Positions 9,603-17,672 of a stretch of 64,000 bases of DNA are shown one piece after another. The position numbers and the translations under genes are program-made. Position 1 is the stretch's first letter, and the number at the start of each line of letters is the position of its first letter. The notes under the pieces were generated by a model, which was given only the letters and a program-made list of their open reading frames with translations, was not told the origin of the DNA and did no database searches. Source of the DNA: Urechidicola vernalis (GTDB taxonomy: Bacteria; Bacteroidota; Bacteroidia; Flavobacteriales; Flavobacteriaceae); NCBI RefSeq assembly GCF_031846385.1, contig NZ_JAVRHV010000002.1:124001-188000 (forward strand). Direction: 5' to 3'.

Positions 9603-10478
9603 CTAATCTTCTTGAAAAACTCGAATATAATCTACAATAAAAAATTGAGGAAAATTCGTTGTATTATCAGGATTCCCAGGCCAGTTACCTCCTACTGCCA
9701 TATTAATTAAAAAATGATAATCTTCATGAAATTCGCTCAAACCACTTGGAATAATATCAACAACATGATATTGCTTATCATCTAGATACCACGTAATAGC
9801 CTCGCTATCCCAAACTATTGAAAATACATGAAACTCATCGGAAAAATCACCAGATTCCAAAATTGTATTCCCTCCATAATTGGCATGACTACCTGCATTA
9901 TCCCAATGAATTGTGCCATGCACGGTGTTCTCTCTTCCACTGCCTCCAATCATTTCCATAATGTCAATTTCACCACATTTAGGCCAGCCAACAGTTTCAA
10001 TATTCTCTCCTAGCATCCAAATGGCAGGCCAAATTCCTTGCCCTCTAGGCAAAGCCGCTCTAACATCTACTCTACCATATTTAAATGTGAATTTGCCAGT
10101 AGTGTTAATTCTTGATGAAGTATAACCTTGACCTTCTACCTTTGCTTCAATTATTAAATTACCATCCTTTAAACTAACGTTTTCTCGCTTATAATTTTGC
10201 AACTCATTATTTCCCCAACCATTATCTCCAATCTGAAAATTCCAATTATCTTCATCTAAATTTTCTCCATCAAATTCATCTGACCATAATTCTGACATTC
10301 CAGTGTATGAAGTAGCCGACTCATGACCTGAAGTTGGAATTACCGGTCCATCCGGGCCAGAATCAATAATATCATCTTTTGTTGGGGCAGATTCAGTTTC
10401 TCCATCTCCTCCGCAAGACACTAAGAATAAACAAAACATTAACAACACCGTCTTAACCAATAATAATTCTCTATTCAT
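9603..10478 (-). CDS. GH16 family beta-glucanase (laminarinase-type) lipoprotein
   Basis: 291 residues. The N-terminus is a lipoprotein signal (LLMFCLFLVSCGGDG), followed by an acidic, Pro/Gly-rich linker to about residue 55. The GH16 jelly-roll then begins at ELWSDEFDGENLDEDNWNF. The catalytic ExDxxE motif is intact as EIDIMEM at about residue 170, and downstream conserved pieces are HVFSIVWDSEAITWYLD and FLINMAVGGNWPG. These enzymes hydrolyse internal beta-1,3 or beta-1,3-1,4 glucan bonds such as those of laminarin. It lies 38 bp after trpA on the same strand with no visible terminator between; no SusCD pair is nearby. Confidence 0.92.
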   Translation of the reverse strand: MNRELLLVKTVLLMFCLFLVSCGGDGETESAPTKDDIIDSGPDGPVIPTSGHESATSYTGMSELWSDEFDGENLDEDNWNFQIGDNGWGNNELQNYKRENVSLKDGNLIIEAKVEGQGYTSSRINTTGKFTFKYGRVDVRAALPRGQGIWPAIWMLGENIETVGWPKCGEIDIMEMIGGSGRENTVHGTIHWDNAGSHANYGGNTILESGDFSDEFHVFSIVWDSEAITWYLDDKQYHVVDIIPSGLSEFHEDYHFLINMAVGGNWPGNPDNTTNFPQFFIVDYIRVFQED

Positions 10479-10516
10479 TTATCTAAATTTATAATAATTC
10501 TCTAAATTAGAGAAAA

Positions 10517-11284
10517 TTAACTTAATATATCCTCAACAAACTCATCAATTTTATTAACACCTTTCGACCCTAAAAACTTTACAAAAGCAGATCCAATAAT
10601 TGCTCCATTAACATATTGGCAAACAGTATTAAAAGTTTCTTTAGATGAAATGCCAAACCCAACAATTAACTTGCTTTTCAAATTCATCGATTTAATTCGC
10701 TCGAAATAGGCAATTTGCTGCTCAGAAATCTCACCTTTCGCTCCAGTTATAGAGGCTGAAGCCACTACATATATAAATGCTTCTGTCATGGCATCAATCT
10801 TCATAATTCGTTCTTCAGAAGTTTGTGGCGTAATTAAAAATACATTTGAAATTCCATACTTCGCAAATAGTGCTTTGTACTTCGTTTCGTATTCGATCAT
10901 CGGTAAGTCTGGTAGAATTACAGTATCAATTCCGCATGCAACACATTGTTTACAAAATTTTTCATCTCCATATTTTAAAACTTGATTTAAATACCCCATT
11001 AATAAAAGTGGTGTATTATTAGAATCCTTTATCGCTTTTAATTGCTCAAAAATAATATCAAGATTAATTCCGTTTGTCAAGGCAACTGAACTACTATGTT
11101 GAATTGTAGGCCCATCTGCCATAGGATCAGAATACGGTAATCCAACTTCTATAAAATCAACACCATTAGAACCTAGTTTTTCAATGATTGAAGTTGTATC
11201 ATTTAAATTTGGGAATCCAGATGTAAAAAACACAGAACAAAGGTTCTTGTCCTTCTTCGCAAACAATTCTTTTAATTTACTCAT
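10517..11284 (-). CDS. trpA: Tryptophan synthase alpha chain
   Basis: 255 residues, the usual length. It converts indole-3-glycerol phosphate to indole and glyceraldehyde 3-phosphate and channels indole to TrpB. The catalytic Glu lies in FIEVGLPYSDPMADGP (about residue 42) and the catalytic Asp in TVILPDLP. Phosphate-binding glycines occur in LIVGFGIS and GAIIGSAFVK. Its start overlaps the trpB stop by eight bases, indicating translational coupling. Last trp gene of the operon. Confidence 0.97.
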   Translation of the reverse strand: MSKLKELFAKKDKNLCSVFFTSGFPNLNDTTSIIEKLGSNGVDFIEVGLPYSDPMADGPTIQHSSSVALTNGINLDIIFEQLKAIKDSNNTPLLLMGYLNQVLKYGDEKFCKQCVACGIDTVILPDLPMIEYETKYKALFAKYGISNVFLITPQTSEERIMKIDAMTEAFIYVVASASITGAKGEISEQQIAYFERIKSMNLKSKLIVGFGISSKETFNTVCQYVNGAIIGSAFVKFLGSKGVNKIDEFVEDILS

Positions 11285-12467
11285 CTTTTAAATGCTTTAT
11301 ATAAGTTTCTAAATCCTTATCTCCTCTACCGGATAAATTAACAATAATGACCTGGTCATTTTTAATTTCCATTTTATCTAAAACTGCCAAGGCATGTGCA
11401 CTTTCCAATGCAGGTATAATCCCCTCTAGTTTTGTTAATTCATATACCGCATCCAATGCTTCTTGATCCGTAGCATTCATAAATATTGCTCTACTACTTT
11501 CATTTAAATAAGCATGTAAAGGCCCAATACCAGGATAATCCAACCCCGCAGAAATAGAATAAGGTTCAACTACCTGACCGTATTCATCTTGCATCAATAT
11601 GGTTTTACTACCATGCAAAACACCTACATCTCCTAATTGTGAAGTTGCAGCACTTTCACCACTATGCACTCCTAATCCTGCCGCCTCAACTGCAATTAAA
11701 TCCACCTCCTTCTCATCTAAATAATGATAAAATGCTCCGGCGGCGTTTGAACCTCCACCAACGCAAGCAATTACAGTATCAGGGTTTTCTTTACCTGTTT
11801 TCTCCTTCAATTGCCATTTCATCTCTTCACTAATTATAGCTTGTAAGCGCCCTACCATATCAGGATAAGGATGTGGGCCAACTACTGAACCTATCAAATA
11901 ATAAGTATCTTCTGGGTTTCCAATCCAATCGCGAATAGCCTCATTTGTTGCATCTTTTAATGTTTTACTTCCACTGGTTGCAGGAATTACAGTTGCACCT
12001 AACATTTTCATTCGTGCAACGTTTGGCGCTTGACGTTTAATATCAATCTCACCCATAAAAACCACGCAATCAATATTCATTAAGGCACAAACTGTAGCAG
12101 TAGCAACACCGTGCTGTCCTGCACCTGTCTCCGCAATAATTCTCTTTTTACCTAATTTCTTCGCAATAAGAATTTGACCTATGGTGTTATTTACTTTATG
12201 CGCACCTGTGTGATTTAAATCTTCACGTTTCAAATAAATAGTACCACCATATTTTTCAGATAATCTAGGTGCTAGATACAAAGGTGTTGGTCTGCCAACA
12301 TAGTCCTTTAATAAATATTTATACTCTTTTTGAAATTCTTCCGATTCGATAATTTGCAAATAATTGTCTTCTAATTCCTGGACATTAGGAAACAGTAATT
12401 CGGGAATAAATGCGCCTCCAAACTGCCCATAATACCCATTTTCATCTACTTGAAATTGTGATTTCAT
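11277..12467 (-). CDS. trpB: Tryptophan synthase beta chain
   Basis: 396 residues, full length. A PLP enzyme that joins indole and serine to make tryptophan. The PLP lysine is Lys91 in HTGAHKVNN; the phosphate-binding glycine loop is CVGGGSNAAG. Other landmarks are AETGAGQHG and the closing LSGRGDKD. It belongs to the TrpB1 type that partners TrpA. It lies six bases after trpF and overlaps trpA. Confidence 0.98.
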   Translation of the reverse strand: MKSQFQVDENGYYGQFGGAFIPELLFPNVQELEDNYLQIIESEEFQKEYKYLLKDYVGRPTPLYLAPRLSEKYGGTIYLKREDLNHTGAHKVNNTIGQILIAKKLGKKRIIAETGAGQHGVATATVCALMNIDCVVFMGEIDIKRQAPNVARMKMLGATVIPATSGSKTLKDATNEAIRDWIGNPEDTYYLIGSVVGPHPYPDMVGRLQAIISEEMKWQLKEKTGKENPDTVIACVGGGSNAAGAFYHYLDEKEVDLIAVEAAGLGVHSGESAATSQLGDVGVLHGSKTILMQDEYGQVVEPYSISAGLDYPGIGPLHAYLNESSRAIFMNATDQEALDAVYELTKLEGIIPALESAHALAVLDKMEIKNDQVIIVNLSGRGDKDLETYIKHLKDE

Positions 12468-12472
12468 ATAAA

Positions 12473-13150
12473 TTAATTTTTCAACTCGTTTAAAAACGAT
12501 TGTAATTTCTCCTTGTTTTTTAATCCAGGAGCATCTTCAAATCCACTATTTAAATCTACTCCAATGCATAGCCTATGATTAAATTCTTTTATAGAAGTCC
12601 CATCGTTTGGCCCAATACCTCCACTTAATAAAAACGGAGTCTCTCGTTTATACTTTTTTAAAAGATTCCAGTCATATTTTAATCCGGTTCCTCCATACCC
12701 TTTTCCTTTAGTATCAAAAATGAACAATTCACAAAAGGGTTCATAGGCTTTTGCTTTCTCAAAATCGAAATGTTCATCAACGGAAAACGCCTTGATTATT
12801 TCAAGTTTCTTGTCATACTGAGCCTGTCGAAGTATCTTATCTTGGTGAGACTTCTCTACTGCGCTAGAAGTGACAATTTCCTTTAATTTCTCGCAGAATT
12901 CAGGGGTTTCATTTCCGTGTAATTGAATGGCATCTAATTCATAATTTTGAATATACTTCAGAATTGTCTCAATAGATTCATTCACTACCACTCCAACTTT
13001 TTTTATTGATTTAGGAATTTTTAATTCAGGAAAATCAATGACGTGACGTTTCGATTTATCATAAAAAATAAACCCTAAATAATCAGGTGATAATTTTATA
13101 ACCTCCTGAATATTTTCGCTATTGCGCATGCCACAAATCTTAATTTTCAT
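12473..13150 (-). CDS. trpF: Phosphoribosylanthranilate isomerase with inserted repeat peptide
   Basis: The ATG at 13150 gives MKIKICGMR, the canonical N-terminus with the catalytic Cys, and overlaps the trpC stop by one base; the longer upstream frame is rejected. The catalytic Asp lies in FIFDTKGKGYGGTG, and the phosphate-binding ending is LSGGIGPN and GVDLNSGFE. It isomerises N-(5-phosphoribosyl)anthranilate. At about residues 92-115 an extra segment (TSSAVEKSHQDKILRQAQYD) splits the normally contiguous CEKLKE..LEIIKAF. This stretch is a translated palindromic repeat that keeps the frame. The protein is probably functional because the operon is intact and both flanks are conserved. Confidence 0.95.
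   Translation of the reverse strand: MKIKICGMRNSENIQEVIKLSPDYLGFIFYDKSKRHVIDFPELKIPKSIKKVGVVVNESIETILKYIQNYELDAIQLHGNETPEFCEKLKEIVTSSAVEKSHQDKILRQAQYDKKLEIIKAFSVDEHFDFEKAKAYEPFCELFIFDTKGKGYGGTGLKYDWNLLKKYKRETPFLLSGGIGPNDGTSIKEFNHRLCIGVDLNSGFEDAPGLKNKEKLQSFLNELKN
12810..12876 (+). repeat. Palindromic repeat inserted in frame within trpF, copy C
   Basis: The element is bounded by TTGTCATACTGAG on the left and CTAGAAGTGACAA on the right, with TTTC on both sides as a possible target duplication. It shares its first 28 bases, with three differences, with copy B at 9196. Removing about 72 bases around it restores an ordinary TrpF sequence (KLKE joined to LEIIKAF), so the net gain is about 24 codons with no stop. 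The exact edges are uncertain. Confidence 0.85.
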
Positions 13151-13941
13151 TATCCTATTTGCTTGATAAATTCCTGACATGAAAATCCTGGATTTTCAGT
13201 TTTCATAAAATTCTCGCCAATTAAAAATCCATTAAATCCATATTCTTTTAAACCGATAATGGTTCTTGGATCGCTAATACCACTTTCAGATACTTTAATA
13301 GATGAATCAGGAATTTGTGAAGCCAATGCAATCGAATGCTCTAAGTCTACCTGAAATGTTTTTAAGTTTCTGTTATTTATTCCGATAATCTTATTATCTA
13401 AATCTCCAATTTTATCCAATTCTTCTTGATTGTGAACTTCGTATAAAACATCTAGTCCCAAATCTTCTGCTAAATTTCCAAATTGTTGCAACTCCTTTTT
13501 AGACAAACATGCAGCAATTAATAAGATTACATCTGCACCAATAGCTTTGGCTTCCACAATTTGAAATCCATCTACAATAAAATCTTTGCGTAAAATTGGT
13601 TTGGTTTGATTTATTTCTCTTGCTTGAACAAGGTCTATTAAAGTCCCCCCAAAAAACTCCTTATCTGTTAAAATGGATTGAGCAGCAACACCTGCACTCA
13701 AATAACCTTCTGTCACTTCTTGAATGGAAGAAGTATCATTTATAATTCCTTTAGAAGGAGATTGCCTTTTATACTCAGCAATTATTCCAGAACTCTTAGG
13801 ATCTAGCAATTCTCTTTTTAAAGAAATCGGGGTCCTTTGAAAACCCGGACTTTTTACCAAAGTACTTACTTGTATTTCTGCCTTTAATTGTGCTACTTCT
13901 TGCTTTTTATGAGCCACAATTGTTTCTAATATATTGTTCAC
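13150..13941 (-). CDS. trpC: Indole-3-glycerol phosphate synthase
   Basis: 264 residues from a GTG start at 13941 (VNNILETIVAHKKQEV). The longer frame to 13995 runs through the repeat at the end of the neighbouring gene and is not used. It closes the indole ring. Landmarks are IIAEYKRQSPSKG (substrate lysine), ILTDKEFFGG, ILRKDFIVD, IGINNRNLKTF and KVSESGIS. It lacks the TrpF fusion seen in enterobacteria. The stop overlaps trpF by one base. Its 5' side was evidently rebuilt next to the four-helix-bundle gene, leaving about 20 bases between the two frames. Confidence 0.95.
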   Translation of the reverse strand: MNNILETIVAHKKQEVAQLKAEIQVSTLVKSPGFQRTPISLKRELLDPKSSGIIAEYKRQSPSKGIINDTSSIQEVTEGYLSAGVAAQSILTDKEFFGGTLIDLVQAREINQTKPILRKDFIVDGFQIVEAKAIGADVILLIAACLSKKELQQFGNLAEDLGLDVLYEVHNQEELDKIGDLDNKIIGINNRNLKTFQVDLEHSIALASQIPDSSIKVSESGISDPRTIIGLKEYGFNGFLIGENFMKTENPGFSCQEFIKQIG

Positions 13942-14344
13942 TTTAATTATGAATTTTAAATTATGAATTACGAATTGTTTTTTGAATTGTCCCAATTATT
14001 TTTAGTAACTCTTCAACATCATTAATCAATTCTTTTGCTTCCGATTCATTCAAATAATCGGTATCTCTTAATAATCGAATCCAATAATGAGATTCTCTTG
14101 CCTCTTTATAAGCAATAGTTAATTTGGCATAAAAATCCTTTCTACTCTGACCTCCAATTGCTTCTTCAATATTTGCTCCAATTGATGTTCCAGAACGTAA
14201 AAGTTGTTTACTTAAAACAAATTCCTTTTTCTCTTTAATTAAATACTTATACAAAGTTACGACTCGAATAGAAAAAGCATAACTTTTTAATTGAATGATA
14301 TTATCCTTTTTCATACTTCGTAATTTCTAATTCGTAACTAATTT
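13942..14344. repeat. Inverted AATTCGTAATT-type repeats bounding the four-helix-bundle gene
   Basis: Left end: AATTATGAATTACGAATTG near 13959-13977, which also supplies the last codons (TIRNS-stop) of the gene. Right end: TTCGTAATTTCTAATTCGTAA near 14317-14337, which supplies the last codons (VTN-stop) of trpD. AATTACGAA (13966-13974) and TTCGTAATT (14317-14325) are perfect inverses. This suggests that the gene arrived as a small bounded cassette. Confidence 0.65.
13961..14314 (-). CDS. Four-helix-bundle (S23/23S rRNA intervening-sequence-like) protein
   Basis: 117 residues, wholly helical. It carries the family pattern SKQLLRSGTSIGANIEEAIGG, followed by RKDFYAKLTIAYKEARESHYWIRLL. This family is found in intervening sequences of 23S rRNA genes and scattered in Bacteroidota genomes, and is related to the Avd accessory proteins of diversity-generating retroelements. 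No rRNA, reverse transcriptase or template repeat is present here. It sits between trpD and trpC, in the operon's direction, bounded by inverted AATTCGTAATT-like repeats. Nothing ties it to tryptophan synthesis, so it looks like a passenger. Its molecular role is unknown. Confidence 0.88.
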   Translation of the reverse strand: MKKDNIIQLKSYAFSIRVVTLYKYLIKEKKEFVLSKQLLRSGTSIGANIEEAIGGQSRKDFYAKLTIAYKEARESHYWIRLLRDTDYLNESEAKELINDVEELLKIIGTIQKTIRNS

Positions 14345-15316
14345 AGTCAAACATTCTTTCGCTTTTCCTCCTAGCAAAGAGTCTTTTGCTGTTTCAAAAC
14401 AATTTTCAAAACTACGACTATCATCAACAATTTGTAGCGCAATTGCAGCATTCGTTAAAACGACTGAATTTTGAGCTTCGGTTCCCTTTCCTTCAATAAT
14501 ATTTTTAAATATTTCCGCTGCTTCCTCGACAGAGTTCCCTCCATAGATTGCAGATTGCTCTATTGTTTCTTGACCTAAATCTTCAGGATAAATTAATTTT
14601 TCACCAGATCGTGTAAACAATTTAAATCCCCCAGTTAATGAGATCTCATCGTATCCATCTATCGCATGAACAACGCCATAATTGGTATGCTCATCTTGTA
14701 AAATATAATTATACAAGCGCGCAATTTCTAAATTAAAAGTTCCCAATAATTGATTTTGGGGAGAACTTGGATTCACCAATGGGCCTAACATATTAAAAAA
14801 TGTTTTTAACGCCAAAGCTTTTCTAGTTGGTCCTACGGCCTTCATTGCTGGATGAAAAAATGGGGCATGCAAAAAACAAATATTTGCTTTCTCTAAATGC
14901 CTTTTCAATTCATTTTCATTGTTGGTAAATTCATATCCAAAATACTGCAACATATCGGACGAACCCGATTTTGAAGACACCGAATAATTTCCATGTTTCG
15001 CTACTTTTTGTCCCGTACCTGCTACAATAAAAGAAGTCATCGTAGAAATATTGAAAGTATCTTTTCCATCACCACCCGTACCAACAATATCTATGGTATT
15101 AAATTCTGACAAGTCAATTTTAACGCACAGTTCTTTTAGCGCATCTCTGAATCCTCCTAACTCATCGGCAGTAATTGGACGCATCATAAAGACCGTCATA
15201 AAAGAGGCTAAATGGGCATCATTATATTTCTCTTGAGCAATATCAATTAATATTGCCTTGGCTTCTGTCCTTGTTAGGCGTTTATGCTGATATAGATTAT
15301 TTAATATTTGTTTCAT
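14327..15316 (-). CDS. trpD: Anthranilate phosphoribosyltransferase
   Basis: 329 residues, the normal length. It transfers phosphoribose from PRPP to anthranilate. The glycine-rich PRPP loop is VGTGGDGKDTFNIST (about residues 80-94); KHGNYSVSSKSGSSDML and GPTRKALALKTFFNMLGPLVNP are family signatures. The start overlaps the trpG stop (TAATG). Its final codons (LVTN) fall in the AATTCGTAA-like repeat beside the four-helix-bundle gene, so the C-terminus may have been reshaped by that insertion. Confidence 0.97.
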   Translation of the reverse strand: MKQILNNLYQHKRLTRTEAKAILIDIAQEKYNDAHLASFMTVFMMRPITADELGGFRDALKELCVKIDLSEFNTIDIVGTGGDGKDTFNISTMTSFIVAGTGQKVAKHGNYSVSSKSGSSDMLQYFGYEFTNNENELKRHLEKANICFLHAPFFHPAMKAVGPTRKALALKTFFNMLGPLVNPSSPQNQLLGTFNLEIARLYNYILQDEHTNYGVVHAIDGYDEISLTGGFKLFTRSGEKLIYPEDLGQETIEQSAIYGGNSVEEAAEIFKNIIEGKGTEAQNSVVLTNAAIALQIVDDSRSFENCFETAKDSLLGGKAKECLTKLVTN

Positions 15317-15891
15317 TATGAATTTGCTTCGATAAAATTCCTAACTATTTGCTCTCCAACCTCAGTTAAAATAGATTCAGGATGAAATTGAACTGCACTT
15401 ATCATAAATTCTTTGTGCTGAATTGCCTGAATTAATCCATCTTCATCTCTAGCCGTGACTTGAAGTTTTTCCGGAAAACCTATATCGGTAGCAGCCCAAG
15501 AATGATAGCGCGCAGCTAAAAATGTTTCAGGAATTCCTTTAAAAATTGTCGCATCTTTATCTGTCACCTTCATTTCTGTAGCAACTCCATGAAACACATC
15601 TTCTAAATTGATAATTGTTCCTCCAAAAACTTCAGTGATAGCCTGTAAACCAAGACACACGCCAAAAATTGGTTTCTTACCTGCATACGTTTTAATGACT
15701 TCTTTTAAAATTCCCGCTTCATCAGGAATTCCAGGCCCTGGAGATAACATAATCATATCATACGTTCCAACGTCTGCAATTGAAATTTCATCATTTCTAA
15801 AAACCGCTGGAAAAACTCCTGTGATTTTTTCAACCATATGCACCAAATTATAGGTGAATGAATCGTAATTATCTAATATTAATATTTTCAT
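15316..15891 (-). CDS. trpG: Anthranilate synthase component II (glutamine amidotransferase)
   Basis: 191 residues. A class I glutamine amidotransferase supplying ammonia to TrpE. The catalytic triad is visible: Cys79 in GVCLGLQ, then His and Glu in VQFHPES near residue 167. The oxyanion region is SPGPGIPDEAG. It is a free subunit, not fused to TrpD as in E. coli. Two bases separate it from trpE, and it overlaps trpD by one base. Confidence 0.97.
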   Translation of the reverse strand: MKILILDNYDSFTYNLVHMVEKITGVFPAVFRNDEISIADVGTYDMIMLSPGPGIPDEAGILKEVIKTYAGKKPIFGVCLGLQAITEVFGGTIINLEDVFHGVATEMKVTDKDATIFKGIPETFLAARYHSWAATDIGFPEKLQVTARDEDGLIQAIQHKEFMISAVQFHPESILTEVGEQIVRNFIEANS

Positions 15892-15893
15892 CC

Positions 15894-17285
15894 CTAAATA
15901 TTTTCTGCTAATAACAGTGCTTTTTTAAGCGCTGCCAACTTATTATTAACTTCTTGTAATTCTTTTTCTTCATCACTATGAATCACAATTCCTGCTCCTG
16001 CCTGATAATACAATGTATTATTTTTACTTACAAAAGAACGAATTGCAATAGCCAAATTTACCGAACCATCAAGTCCAATAATTCCTACAGCACCACCATA
16101 AAATCCACGTGTTTGATTTTCATACTTATCGATCAATTGCATTGCCTTATATTTTGGCGCTCCACTTAATGTACCCGCTGGGAAAGTATCTCCAACTATC
16201 TCAATTGGCTTACCTTTAATTTCCCCTTGAACTGTTGAAACCAAATGAATTACATGACTAAAATATTGCACCTCTTTAAATACCTCTACATTTACATGAT
16301 TTGCGTGTTTACTTAAATCATTCCGAGCCAAATCAACAAGCATAACATGCTCTGCTGTTTCTTTTTTATCTTCTGATAATATTTTCCCCAACTTAATATC
16401 TTCGGCCATATCACCGGTTCTCCTGAACGTACCGGCAATTGGATTGATAATCGCCTTTCCTTCGGATATTTTAATCTGAGCCTCTGGTGAAGATCCCATC
16501 AATTTAAAACTACCATAATCAAAATAGAATAAATAAGGTGATGGGTTGATAGAACGCAATGCTCTATATACGTTAAAATCATCTCCTTTAAATGACTGTT
16601 GGAATTGACGCGATAACACCAATTGAAATACATCGCCACGCTTGCAGTGAGATTTCGCTTTTCTAACGTAATCTATAAAATCTTCGTTGGTGCAATTAGA
16701 AGTTTCGTTCCCATCAATTTCAAATTGTTGTGTATTGAAAGCTTGTGCATCTATAATTGTTTTGATCTCATCAATTCTCGCATCAGTTCCTTCCTCAATA
16801 TTTTCAATCAATGTCATTTCATCATTAAAATGATTGATTGCTATAATAAAGCGATAAAAACTGTATTGCAACAGCGGTATCGCTGATGGCGCATCTGGAT
16901 TTTCCAATACAATATTCTCAAAATACTGCACGCTATCATACGTGGTGTAACCATATAAGCCATTGAAGGATTTCATGGCAGGATCACAATCTAAATCAAT
17001 CGAACTCGAATAAGCCTGAAACAGTTCATTAAAGTTTTTATCGATTTTTTCATTGGCAACCACCTTACCTTTTTGAGCCAATTGCAAATAATCATTTTCT
17101 GCCTTAATTGTCACGATAGGTTCAATAGCAATAAAGGAGAAACTCTCCTCTTTACTATGATAATCAGAACTTTCTAATAATAAGGTATTCGGGTAAACAT
17201 CTCTTAAACGCAAATACAAACCTACCGGGGTAATTGTATCCGAAATTCGCTTTTTACTAGTTGTTTTAAAATTTATTATTTTCAT
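15894..17285 (-). CDS. trpE: Anthranilate synthase component I
   Basis: 463 residues. It makes anthranilate from chorismate with ammonia from TrpG. The N-terminal LLES motif at residues 36-39 is the usual tryptophan feedback site, so allosteric inhibition is likely in addition to attenuation. The chorismate-binding domain contains GDVFQLVLSRQF, PSPYLFYFDYG, NPIAGTFRRTG, EHVMLVDLARNDL and FPAGTLSGAPK, all intact. First structural gene of the operon, 26 bases after the U-run of the leader terminator. Confidence 0.97.
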   Translation of the reverse strand: MKIINFKTTSKKRISDTITPVGLYLRLRDVYPNTLLLESSDYHSKEESFSFIAIEPIVTIKAENDYLQLAQKGKVVANEKIDKNFNELFQAYSSSIDLDCDPAMKSFNGLYGYTTYDSVQYFENIVLENPDAPSAIPLLQYSFYRFIIAINHFNDEMTLIENIEEGTDARIDEIKTIIDAQAFNTQQFEIDGNETSNCTNEDFIDYVRKAKSHCKRGDVFQLVLSRQFQQSFKGDDFNVYRALRSINPSPYLFYFDYGSFKLMGSSPEAQIKISEGKAIINPIAGTFRRTGDMAEDIKLGKILSEDKKETAEHVMLVDLARNDLSKHANHVNVEVFKEVQYFSHVIHLVSTVQGEIKGKPIEIVGDTFPAGTLSGAPKYKAMQLIDKYENQTRGFYGGAVGIIGLDGSVNLAIAIRSFVSKNNTLYYQAGAGIVIHSDEEKELQEVNNKLAALKKALLLAENI

Positions 17286-17310
17286 TTATGCTGAACTTAT
17301 TTCAGTAGTT

Positions 17311-17342
17311 AAATAAAAAAAGGCTTATCGTGAGATAAGCCT
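17311..17342 (-). terminator. trp attenuator terminator hairpin
   Basis: Read on the minus strand: a perfect 9-bp stem (AGGCTTATC, loop TCAC, GATAAGCCT) followed by a run of T. It lies in the leader between the Trp-rich leader peptide and trpE, so it can stop transcription before the operon. The loop and 5' arm contain TCTCAC, complementary to GTGAGA just after the leader stop codon. Confidence 0.88.
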
Positions 17343-17385
17343 TTTTGATTTTATAGTTAAATATCATATAATAGGTATTTCTCAC

Positions 17386-17433
17386 TTACTGTTTAAGAGA
17401 GTTCCACCACCATATGTTATTTGTTCTTGTCAT
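17386..17433 (-). CDS. trpL: trp leader peptide, MTRTNNIWWWNSLKQ
   Basis: A 15-codon ORF with three consecutive TGG codons (17412-17404), ending TAA. It starts about 18 bases after the -7 promoter box and ends 44 bases before the attenuator hairpin. The sequence CTCTCTT directly after the Trp codons can pair with AAGTGAG at the stop codon (six of seven pairs, segments 1:2). GTGAGA there can instead pair with TCTCAC of the terminator 5' arm (segments 2:3). Stalling on Trp codons would cover segment 1 and favour antitermination. Too short to be supported by homology alone, but the placement and Trp run are very specific. Confidence 0.88.
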   Translation of the reverse strand: MTRTNNIWWWNSLKQ

Positions 17434-17450
17434 TTCTGATATTATGTGGA

Positions 17451-17481
17451 CAAATGTAAAATAGTTTTTAAAGAAATCAAA
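17451..17481 (-). promoter_or_regulatory. trp operon promoter
   Basis: On the minus strand a -33 TTTG (17481-17478) and a -7 TACATTTG (17458-17451) are separated by 19 bases, an exact match to the Bacteroidota TTTG/TAnnTTTG consensus. Transcription would start near 17445, about 10 bases before the leader peptide ATG. Confidence 0.8.
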
Positions 17482-17672
17482 CTCATTTTAAAAATAAAAT
17501 TGAAATAATTATAATTTGATAGATATATCATAAAATGGCCTGTATTCACTTACATAAAATAAATAAAAACACAATTTAAACTTACAATTTCTAACTATTT
17601 ATTTTATTTTTGTTTTCAAATTAGAATACTAATCCTTTATTTGCATCAGAATTAAAACAAAACAGAAAGATT

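Noticed and set aside
12810..12876. trpF as a pseudogene
   Set aside because: The insert keeps the frame, the catalytic Cys and Asp remain, and the operon is otherwise complete.
13961..14314. Diversity-generating retroelement accessory gene (avd)
   Set aside because: No reverse transcriptase, template repeat or variable repeat is present in the window.
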